In this document: one piece after another, positions 1 to 6,315 of the stretch
How positions within the stretch are numbered: position 1 is the stretch's first letter
How the letters are laid out: every line of letters begins with the position of its first letter
From: Coriobacteriales bacterium
GTDB taxonomy: Bacteria > Actinomycetota > Coriobacteriia > Coriobacteriales > UBA8131
DNA: 8,698 nt
Direction of reading: 5' to 3'
NCBI GenBank assembly: GCA_031254255.1
Contig: JAIRUT010000023.1
Coordinates: forward strand, 1-8,698
The notes under the pieces: model-generated
The model's database searches: none
The model's input: only the letters and a program-made list of their open reading frames with translations
Told to the model about the DNA's origin: nothing
Made by a program: the position numbers and the translations under genes

Positions 1-31
1 ATGCTTTTGATATACCTTATAGCGAAAGATA

Positions 32-52
32 GACAGTCAAAACGAGACTGTC
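32..52 (-). terminator. Hairpin spanning the stop codon of the 108-residue ORF
   Basis: GACAGTC and GACTGTC form a perfect 7-bp stem around a 7-nt loop (TCGTTTT on the minus strand), with the TGA stop inside the structure. It is followed on the minus strand by the T-rich but interrupted TATCTTTC. The position at the end of the gene fits a weak intrinsic terminator, but there is no uninterrupted T run, so termination is inferred. Confidence 0.35.
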
Positions 53-363
53 ATCCTGTCCTCACTACAATGCGATACAAATTTTCCGGTAAATGGGTAG
101 TCCTCATCAAAGCCGTCCATTATCTGGTTGCCCATTGCAGCAAGCGTTCCTAGTGGATCTGCCAAGATCTGGTAATAGCCCGCTTTAGTGGACTCCACAT
201 AATTGGCTAAAAAGTCAGGGCATATGCCGAATGGCTTTGTGAAGGCATAGATGGTGGCGGCATATGTGCTGGCACTTATTTGCATGAGGCCTGTGAGCAT
301 ATCGTTAAGGCCGGTGAGTATCCCCCAAAGATACCTGCCCTCAAATCCAAAGAAGTCTTCCAT
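37..363 (-). CDS. Orphan 108-residue ORF, resembles a polymorphic-toxin linker fragment
   Basis: I do not recognise a defined family. The protein begins MEDFFGFEGRYLWGILTGL and has glycine-spaced amphipathic stretches followed by ADPLGTLAAMGNQIMDGF (about residues 68-85) and YPFTGKF. That composition resembles the pre-toxin linkers between the N-terminal secretion domain and C-terminal toxin of Gram-positive polymorphic toxins; this is a resemblance by eye only. No catalytic motif, signal peptide or clear membrane helix is seen. A purine-rich GGGAGGGG lies directly before the ATG, leaving an unusually short spacing of about 2-3 nt. The frame stays open for nine codons upstream (ending CPDRWEG) without a usable start, which would fit a remnant of a longer gene. 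It follows essC on the same strand after 228 bp. It may be a short real gene or a leftover piece of an effector; no N-terminal targeting domain or toxin domain accompanies it. Confidence 0.45.
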   Translation of the reverse strand: MEDFFGFEGRYLWGILTGLNDMLTGLMQISASTYAATIYAFTKPFGICPDFLANYVESTKAGYYQILADPLGTLAAMGNQIMDGFDEDYPFTGKFVSHCSEDRMTVSF

Positions 364-591
364 CCCCTCCCAGCGATCAGGGCACTTAAGTCTTTAAGCC
401 TTTAGGTTTTTTCAATATTGTCAATGTGGGTTATGTAACTTGATCTTTGGTATGCAAAACCAAGCATCTCATTTCCCTTCCTTTACGCTGTCACCGATTT
501 TTCTATTTCTGTTGCTGTGCTCAATTTGCCGCTCTTCCCTTGATCTCCACATACATATACATTGTAGTGTATTGTAATGCGACGTTTACCC
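364..591 (-). other. AT-rich intergenic region between essC and the 108-residue ORF
   Basis: This 228-bp stretch is visibly more AT-rich than the genes beside it. It contains a perfect -35-like TTGACA on the minus strand (plus positions 419-424), but no convincing -10 at 16-18 nt. It also holds a short inverted repeat TTGGT-7 nt-ACCAA (447-463), an imperfect direct repeat ATTGTA(G/A)TG(T/C) (561-580), and a 5-bp ATACA/TGTAT hairpin shortly after the essC stop without a T run. A 13-codon ORF preceded by AAGGA lies at 431-472. I see no strong terminator for essC and no protein-coding gene. Confidence 0.5.
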
Positions 592-3500
592 TTAAGATTT
601 GCATGAAGCCTGTTTTATCAACACTGCGTTGCCCTTGCTGACATGCCAGGCGAAGGAGTCGGGGAGCGGCTCCCTGAATTCTGGTATCTGGCGAGTCAGT
701 CTGAGCATGCTCTGGTTGGACAAGCCGTTGCTTGTCCATATGCCAGTGCTGTTTGTCAGCATTTCCTTGTACCAAGCGTCGTAGTTGAAGGTGGTGAAGC
801 GTGCTGGATCTCCCGACAGGACAACGCCGCCCAGGTTCTTGTAAGAGTTGCTGGTGACGTAGTTGGTGAATGCTGTACGGACCTCGCTGCTTAAGGCATC
901 CAAAAAGTCCCGCAGAGAGACAATTACAAAGAATGTGCCAGAATCCAACTCTGTCCCATCTTTAAGCTGACTATCAAGGAAGCTATTAATAGCATCCTGA
1001 TCTTGGAAGACTTCAAGGGTCTCATTCTGGGGCAACCGCGATGGCACCAGAATTGCAGCAGGATCAAATACCTTGATACTGAGGTTTCCGGTCGCTCCCA
1101 AAACCTTGATAAAAGGCTCGATGAACAGAGCCTGCCTGTCCTCATCGTCACCGGTGATAAACAGACAAGGAACCCGCTGAAAATCTTGGCAGACAACCTC
1201 AAATGTTTCCTTGGAGATCCCCAAGGGCATGGCGGATCTACTCACGCCGTGGTCAATCAGCATCTCAGATGTCACCAGGTCTGGTAATGTCGGTATGACT
1301 CGTGCTTGGGCAGCATCATCTGCAAAGCCAAGATCTTCTATGGCCTTCATGATCGCCTCGAACTCATTGGTCTCCTCATCAGCATTGAGTGCAGCTGTTT
1401 GGAACTCAAGCATCCGCTCCATCTTGACGAGACCGCGGGCATAGGCAGTGGGAACAGAGACATCCCGCATTGATCCAAGTAAACCGAGATAATCATCTTT
1501 GTTATTCATCTTGAGCACTAAGCGCTGCTTGAAGTTGGGGAGCATCCGGTAGTTTACCGACCCGGAGCGTGTGCAGGTAAGTACAAAGTAGATGCCATAG
1601 CGCACACCGTCACGAGTTAGTTTTGTCAGCCTGTCCACATAGCGCTCATAGAGTTCAGCAAAAATGTCATAGTTGTTGGCCATGACCACAACAGCTGGCA
1701 TCCAATCTGTCGGGTTCGTGACAGCCTTATTGAACAGCTCCAATGATCCGCCGAAGTTGGACAGTAGTTTACGTCTGTTCTCGACCTCTGATTCCAACAT
1801 CCGCAGCAGATTGACGACCTTCTCCTCATCGTTGGCGAAGACGATATCACCCACTTGCGGTGCGCCCTTGAATGCTCCTAATGTCTCGGCACCAAAATCC
1901 ATAATATAGGCATTTACCGCTTCGACCGGGTAGTCTCGGATCAACGAGTAGAGCATTGCGGTGAGAAGGCTTGCCTTGCCGGAGCCGGCGGAGCCGTAGA
2001 CGACCACGTTGCCCTCTTCGCTCAGGGGTATTCGCAGCAGGCCCTGAACCTGTATGAAGGGATCATCATATTCACCGATTATCGGACTCAGTCTCAGGGG
2101 GCTGTGATCCTTCGTCTGTTCTGGATAACTTTCATTCAAATCTGCAAATGTCAGGTTTGGGGGAATCGGGTCTAGCCAGAGCTGCGGAGCGCTTATTCCC
2201 TCCTTAGAGGCGACCTCCACTAGGTGGTCGAGAACGATCACTGACTCTGGGGTTTTGGTGTCCTGGGTCTGCTGTTTAGGCGGCGACACAGAGGCCAGGG
2301 GCCGTCCAGTGGAGGAGACCATAACCACCGAATCATCCTTCTTCCTTTCAAAATGCTCGGTTGGTCGGTAAGTCGTACCACCGTAGGCTGACTGACCCAT
2401 CGCGAAATACTCGTTATAGCCAACCTGCAGGTAATAACGCCCGGAGGCCGTTATGGAGGCGGCATCATCGCGCTTCAGCATTTCCTTAGAGTCGGCAGCA
2501 TCGGCCACCTTTAGGCAGACCTTGAAGCGGGCATTTGACCAGATCTGGTCGCTGACCACACCCGAGGGTTTTTGTGTCGCCAGCAACAGATGGACGCCGA
2601 GCGACCGACCGATGCGGGCTGTCGAGATCAGTTGATCCATGAACTCCGGCTGCTGTGACTTCAATTCAGCAAACTCGTCAGAGATGATGAAGAGATGTGG
2701 ACAGGCTTCCTTAACCACGCCTTTACGGAATAAATCTTGGTATTTATAGATATCCATCGTGCCTGCAGAGCTTATATCCCGAGCCTCATTGAACATGGCC
2801 TGTCGGCGTTTCAGCTCGGATTGGATGGATATCATTGAGCGGGTGATCGCGCTGCCATCGAGGTTCGTAATCGTTCCGGAAAGGTGTGGCAGGCGGGCAC
2901 GGGAGTTGTCGAAGGCTCCGGCCAAGCCGCCGCCCTTGTAGTCGATAAGCACGAAGGACACTTCATCCGGACGGAAATTCACGGCCAGTGAGAGGATGTA
3001 GGTGATGATAGTCTCCGATTTTCCGGAACCGGTCATTCCAGCGAAGAGGCCGTGGGGGCCGTGGGCGTCCTCGTGGGCGTCCAAAATGGATAATGACCCT
3101 TGAGGATCAATGCCTAAGGGCACGCCAAGTGTTAGCATCGGATTGCTTTCCGCCCAGCGGTTCTTGATGTTTAAGTGTTCTACCTTGCCGACTTCAAACA
3201 TCTCCAAAAAGCCTAGTGCAGACGGCAATGAGTGCTGTTCAGACAGATCGCTGAAATGTATACTGCTCAATTCCTCAGCAAAAAGCTCAGCCGTGTTGAT
3301 TTGCAGGGAAATATCGGATACAAAAAGCGAATGCTGTCCCGTACTATCCTTGGGATCATAGATCTTGCCGTTGGCACCATCAAGCTCGATGATCGATGTG
3401 CATTCCTTGGGCAGCTTGCGGAGTTCCTCTGCGAAGGTCAGCACGGAAAAGCCTTTGTTGACACGTAGGGCATTTATGGAGTCCAGCATCTCGCTGGATT

Positions 3501-5160
3501 TGGCCAGCGCCTGATTGGCTACGAAGATGACGTAATAGGCCCCGAAGTCACCTACGTTGTCCCTATTGGAGCCGCCCTCGCGGTTATTCAGTTCGCGCTC
3601 CAGGCGCATGGAGACTTCGGTCGCTTCGGATGAGTTCGTGGCCAGATAGCGAAACTCGAAGCCATCGTCGAAGATATGCGGCAAAAATCGGACAAAGTTC
3701 CATTCATCCTGCTCCTCGGTGTCGCCAAGAAAGACGACCCGCACTTCGTCGGGAGCATAAAGGGTCGTCAGCTGTGCTAGCAATCCACGCATGAATGGAT
3801 AGCAGTCTTCGCGCCTGCCTACCACGCCCGCCACGAAATCCTTGGTTAGAGCCATGGAGATGGGTACATTCTCGACAACCCGCGGACGTTCCTCCAGTTC
3901 TGCGACCAAATCGCGTAGGGCATCTTCTTCCATTTGGAGCTTTTCATCAGGAAACTGGACATCGGCAAGCAATGCCATGTTCCCTTTACCGATACGCAGT
4001 TCCAGAAAGTCCGGGTGGATAGTTGTCCGCTCAAAGAGACGACGGTCCTTGTTGGCTACTCGCTCCAAGCATTCGTGCAGGGTTACCCTGTTTTCAGTGA
4101 AAATCTCCTTTTGCCGTTCTATTTCTTGGGCGATCGCTATCCGGATCTTGTCCAGATAGGCCGCATAGGCTGCCCGTCGTTTGGATTCGGCTTTTTTTGC
4201 CTTTCTTTTCTCGTAGCGTCGGGTTAAGTTTGGCCAGAGAATCGCCCCGAGGATCATCACCACCATCATGCAGCCCATAGGCACTGCGCGCATGTAATTA
4301 CCGCTGTTCACAGCATTGGTGACCATGTAAATACCCATCATTGCCGAACCAAGGGCCATGCCCACAGATGGACCGACTTTCAGTATCGTCGGGCTTTCTT
4401 CGGGTTTTTCCTTGCTTGGTGGCTCTTCGACTTTAATGGTCTTTTCGATGATGTCCCGTCGGATGCGCGGCGATCTGAAGAAATGGTCCGGGTCAGCGCC
4501 ATCCTCAGAATTTAACTCCGTGTCAGGTTCTTCATAAACTTGCGGACTATATGCAACCTGTATGGGGTCCTCAATCAGCCTGACTGCATAGTTGGGGTTA
4601 TTGTAGGCAATGAACCGCTTGCCGATAATGATAGACAAACCGAGAATAAATACCTTGTCTCCGAATTTTAAAGGCTGGAAATCATTCTTGGGTGCGGCGA
4701 GTCCGTTGACGTAGACTCCACCTTCACTGCTCGTGTCTTTGATTGAGAAGATCTCATTTTCATAAAACAAAAGTGCATGGAGAGGGGAGAGGTGGTGGCA
4801 GTCGAAGCAGAGGCTGCAAGACTGATCGCTGCCGATACGAAGAGCCGTATCATCTGCAAATCCAACCTTTGTATAGGTCTTGCCAACGGCCTGAGGGTTT
4901 TCAGCCAACAGCAGAAAGTCTTCAGAGTCGGAATATCGGAGATGGATCAGTCCACCTCTGATATCCAACTCTTTCTGCTCATCGGCGATGGATACTTTTC
5001 CAATCGCTGACATTACCCAGCTGCCGTCATTCCCCTCAATACAGACAAGTTGCCGCGGCTGTCCCTTGTTGTCGTTGTCCCTGATCCAATGCCTGCCAGT
5101 AACTTCATCTGGCAAAACGGTTGTGAATAATCTGTCTGGTTTGATCAATGTTAGGTTCAT
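592..5160 (-). CDS. essC: Type VII secretion (T7SSb) motor ATPase EssC, FHA-FHA-TM-FtsK/SpoIIIE type
   Basis: EssC is the hexameric membrane motor that recognises and drives substrates through the Ess/T7SSb channel. At 1522 residues it is about the usual length (near 1480-1500). In order: an FHA-like domain (about 1-95); a second FHA domain (about 96-185) with IGS, SPLH at 125-128 and VNG at 151-153; two hydrophobic segments (about 263-283 and 292-310); a strongly basic stalk (313-331); a region fitting the degenerate D0 domain (about 400-650); then three FtsK/SpoIIIE domains. D1 is intact: Walker A GMTGSGKS (708-715), VLIDYKGGG (737-745) and Walker B FIISDEFAEL (824-833). D2 has GSAGSGKA (1056-1063), with Ala where Ser/Thr is expected, and VVVMANNYD where the acidic Walker B residue is lost. 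D3 (from about 1305) has no P-loop (ITGDDEDRQ, 1335-1343). The ATG is preceded by AGAGGG at 6 nt. It lies downstream of the LXG-like and membrane-protein genes. Family assignment is secure. Confidence 0.97.
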   Translation of the reverse strand: MNLTLIKPDRLFTTVLPDEVTGRHWIRDNDNKGQPRQLVCIEGNDGSWVMSAIGKVSIADEQKELDIRGGLIHLRYSDSEDFLLLAENPQAVGKTYTKVGFADDTALRIGSDQSCSLCFDCHHLSPLHALLFYENEIFSIKDTSSEGGVYVNGLAAPKNDFQPLKFGDKVFILGLSIIIGKRFIAYNNPNYAVRLIEDPIQVAYSPQVYEEPDTELNSEDGADPDHFFRSPRIRRDIIEKTIKVEEPPSKEKPEESPTILKVGPSVGMALGSAMMGIYMVTNAVNSGNYMRAVPMGCMMVVMILGAILWPNLTRRYEKRKAKKAESKRRAAYAAYLDKIRIAIAQEIERQKEIFTENRVTLHECLERVANKDRRLFERTTIHPDFLELRIGKGNMALLADVQFPDEKLQMEEDALRDLVAELEERPRVVENVPISMALTKDFVAGVVGRREDCYPFMRGLLAQLTTLYAPDEVRVVFLGDTEEQDEWNFVRFLPHIFDDGFEFRYLATNSSEATEVSMRLERELNNREGGSNRDNVGDFGAYYVIFVANQALAKSSEMLDSINALRVNKGFSVLTFAEELRKLPKECTSIIELDGANGKIYDPKDSTGQHSLFVSDISLQINTAELFAEELSSIHFSDLSEQHSLPSALGFLEMFEVGKVEHLNIKNRWAESNPMLTLGVPLGIDPQGSLSILDAHEDAHGPHGLFAGMTGSGKSETIITYILSLAVNFRPDEVSFVLIDYKGGGLAGAFDNSRARLPHLSGTITNLDGSAITRSMISIQSELKRRQAMFNEARDISSAGTMDIYKYQDLFRKGVVKEACPHLFIISDEFAELKSQQPEFMDQLISTARIGRSLGVHLLLATQKPSGVVSDQIWSNARFKVCLKVADAADSKEMLKRDDAASITASGRYYLQVGYNEYFAMGQSAYGGTTYRPTEHFERKKDDSVVMVSSTGRPLASVSPPKQQTQDTKTPESVIVLDHLVEVASKEGISAPQLWLDPIPPNLTFADLNESYPEQTKDHSPLRLSPIIGEYDDPFIQVQGLLRIPLSEEGNVVVYGSAGSGKASLLTAMLYSLIRDYPVEAVNAYIMDFGAETLGAFKGAPQVGDIVFANDEEKVVNLLRMLESEVENRRKLLSNFGGSLELFNKAVTNPTDWMPAVVVMANNYDIFAELYERYVDRLTKLTRDGVRYGIYFVLTCTRSGSVNYRMLPNFKQRLVLKMNNKDDYLGLLGSMRDVSVPTAYARGLVKMERMLEFQTAALNADEETNEFEAIMKAIEDLGFADDAAQARVIPTLPDLVTSEMLIDHGVSRSAMPLGISKETFEVVCQDFQRVPCLFITGDDEDRQALFIEPFIKVLGATGNLSIKVFDPAAILVPSRLPQNETLEVFQDQDAINSFLDSQLKDGTELDSGTFFVIVSLRDFLDALSSEVRTAFTNYVTSNSYKNLGGVVLSGDPARFTTFNYDAWYKEMLTNSTGIWTSNGLSNQSMLRLTRQIPEFREPLPDSFAWHVSKGNAVLIKQASCKS

Positions 5161-5166
5161 TCTTGA

Positions 5167-5172
5167 CCCTCT
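5167..5172 (-). promoter_or_regulatory. Ribosome binding site of essC
   Basis: AGAGGG on the minus strand sits 6 nt before the ATG at 5160, supporting this start for EssC. The first residues (MNLTLIKPDR) lead directly into the first FHA-like domain. Confidence 0.7.
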
Positions 5173-5200
5173 GCCCTATTGTTCTTCAGCTTGCGCAGCT

Positions 5201-5251
5201 CTAATTACTCATACAGTCTTCTTGTTGCCTTGTGATCTTGGTTTTGCTCAT
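5201..5251 (-). other. Tiny ORF of 16 codons (MSKTKITRQQEDCMSN), possible relic
   Basis: It starts at an ATGA overlap with the stop of the preceding 25-codon ORF. A GGAG lies 5 nt upstream, and it ends at TAG 40 nt before essC. Its first 8 bases (ATGAGCAA) match the start of the 235-residue membrane protein gene, where ATGAGCAAG also follows an ATGA junction, but similarity ends there. It may be a truncated relic of another such gene, a coupling peptide, or chance. Confidence 0.2.
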
Positions 5252-5325
5252 GATGTCTCCGAGTGCTCAATCGGTTGCTTCTCCTGCATAACTGAGGTGG
5301 TCATCTGTAATCCACTTACATTCAT
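5248..5325 (-). other. Tiny ORF of 25 codons starting in the stop codon of the membrane protein gene
   Basis: The ATG at 5325 overlaps the TGA of the 235-residue protein as ATGA, exactly as that gene overlaps the LXG-like gene. The product would be MNVSGLQMTTSVMQEKQPIE plus five residues (HSETS), with no recognisable domain. Its TGA is in turn overlapped by the next ATG at 5251. The start codon belongs to the duplicated repeat, so it may simply have been copied along with it. Translation is unproven. Confidence 0.22.
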
Positions 5326-5611
5326 GGGGTCACCACAGGGTTGTCTGGATGTTTCTCGTTGTACTGCCAGGCGTATTCGTAGTCCCTACTCAAGTCTTTG
5401 TCTGTAAAGAACTCATAGTTTGATATGGAGATCTCTTTGGATACACTTATGTCCTTATATACCAGTTCACCGCCTTGATGCACAGTGCCATCTGCATCAG
5501 TTAATTTCCCCTTATACACCAGCTCCCAGCCCTTCAGTGGCCTGTCCGGGTATTCAGGTACTGGCATGTTTGAGCCCTCTTTCGGATCAAGGGGAGTGGA
5601 TGCAGAGGCGT
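5322..5611 (-). repeat. Direct repeat copy 2: 3' end of the membrane protein gene
   Basis: It aligns without gaps to 6026-6315 at a constant offset of 704 bp, with about 45 mismatches in 290 bases by my count (about 84% identity). It encodes the shared C-terminal domain. Similarity stops abruptly at the ATGA at 5322-5325: the next ten bases beyond the repeat share nothing with the other copy. At the other end similarity fades within about 20 bp. Confidence 0.92.
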
Positions 5612-6029
5612 TGCACCAAGTGATAAACTGCCTGAAGGGATTCTCCTTTACCCATTGATCCGTGGACTTAAGCATTCCCTCCGTGAGGTCGTATCTGACA
5701 TTCTCGATTGTCAACGGATCCATGCCTGGGCCGCTGTTGTAGATCTCCACCATATCTATAAAAATTTTATCCACTTTAGGATTAAGCACTGCAGTATAAA
5801 GGGTATTACCATCCGCATCAGTACTTTCTTCTAAGCTAATTGATTCACTTAAGTCTTTACCTAATTGATTTTTCCCGTAATAATAGTTATCCAACTGTTT
5901 TTCCAATTCAAGCTCATGGGCTGTCGGATGATTTTTGAGAATGCTGTTCCAAGGGATCAGAAGGACGGCGATGACAAGAATAATAGCAGCAGATATGACC
6001 ACTATGATGAGCTTATTCGCCTTGCTCAT
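5322..6029 (-). CDS. Single-pass membrane protein with outward-facing C-terminal domain shared with the LXG-like protein
   Basis: This is a 235-residue protein of unknown function. Residues 1-6 (MSKANK) are short and basic, 7-26 form one strong hydrophobic helix, and the remainder is soluble. By the positive-inside rule the N-terminus is cytoplasmic and the C-terminal ~205 residues are outside. Residues 141-235 are a near copy of residues 629-723 of the upstream LXG-like protein (80 of 95 identical by my count): a proline-rich linker (STPLDP, NMPVPEYPDRP), then a probably beta-rich unit with ELVYK twice (169-173 and 188-192). Residues 30-140 have no counterpart there. I chose ATG at 6029 because it overlaps the upstream TGA as ATGA, typical of translational coupling. 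An ATG at 6074 would add 15 residues but lies inside the upstream gene. It is not EssA, EssB or EsaA by length or topology. It could be an anchor, docking partner or immunity protein for the LXG-like product; this is inferred from context. Confidence 0.85.
   Translation of the reverse strand: MSKANKLIIVVISAAIILVIAVLLIPWNSILKNHPTAHELELEKQLDNYYYGKNQLGKDLSESISLEESTDADGNTLYTAVLNPKVDKIFIDMVEIYNSGPGMDPLTIENVRYDLTEGMLKSTDQWVKENPFRQFITWCNASASTPLDPKEGSNMPVPEYPDRPLKGWELVYKGKLTDADGTVHQGGELVYKDISVSKEISISNYEFFTDKDLSRDYEYAWQYNEKHPDNPVVTP
6026..6029 (-). promoter_or_regulatory. ATGA stop/start overlap coupling the LXG-like and membrane protein genes
   Basis: TGA (6028-6026) of the 723-residue gene and ATG (6029-6027) of the 235-residue gene share four bases. 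Only a weak GGTGG precedes the start, so expression of the second gene probably depends on termination-reinitiation. This decides the start codon and implies linked production of both proteins. Confidence 0.75.
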
Positions 6030-6315
6030 GGGGCCACCACGGGGTTGTCTGGATGTTTTTCGTTGTACTGCCATACATACTCATAGTTCCTACTCAAGTC
6101 TTTGTCTGCAAAGAACTCATGATTTGATATGGAGTTACCTTTGGATACACTTATGTCCTTGTACACCAGTTCACCGCCTTGATGCACAGCGCCATCTGCA
6201 TCAGTTGTTTCCCCCTTATACACCAACTCCCAGCCTTCTGGCGGTCTATCCGGGTATTTGGGCAGTGGCATGTTAGAGCCTTCCACTGGATCGAGGGGAG
6301 TAGACGCACTGGCTT
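6026..6315 (-). repeat. Direct repeat copy 1: 3' end of the LXG-like gene
   Basis: This is the partner of the repeat at 5322-5611, in the same orientation and reading frame. It covers the last ~96 codons, the stop and the overlapping start codon of the next gene. Longest near-perfect stretches fall in the segments encoding TDADG.VHQGGELVYKDISVS and the region around KDLSR. Protein identity (about 84%) is close to DNA identity. Confidence 0.92.

Noticed and set aside
396..424. Sigma-70-type promoter for the 108-residue ORF based on TTGACA at 424-419
   Set aside because: The -35 is perfect, but no acceptable -10 exists at 16-18 nt spacing (AGGCTT, GGCTTA). AT-rich candidates only occur at 14 or more than 20 nt.
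555..580. Terminator after essC in the ATACA/TGTAT inverted repeat
   Set aside because: The stem is only 5 bp and AT-rich, and no T run follows on the minus strand.
521..775. 84-residue minus-strand ORF at the end of essC
   Set aside because: It is out of frame with, and largely inside, the essC 3' end. Its translation is low-complexity and Gln/Arg-rich with no domain or RBS, and it reflects the alternative frame of a real gene.
4988..5407. 139-residue plus-strand ORF over the essC start and the gap
   Set aside because: It is antisense to two well-supported genes and the gap between them, and its sequence looks like a random translation rich in Cys, Ser and Leu. It has no RBS support.
6030..6074. 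Longer start of the membrane protein at 6074 (adds MAVQRKTSRQPRGGP)
   Set aside because: The extension lies inside the upstream coding sequence. The ATGA overlap at 6029 gives a standard coupled start directly before the membrane helix.
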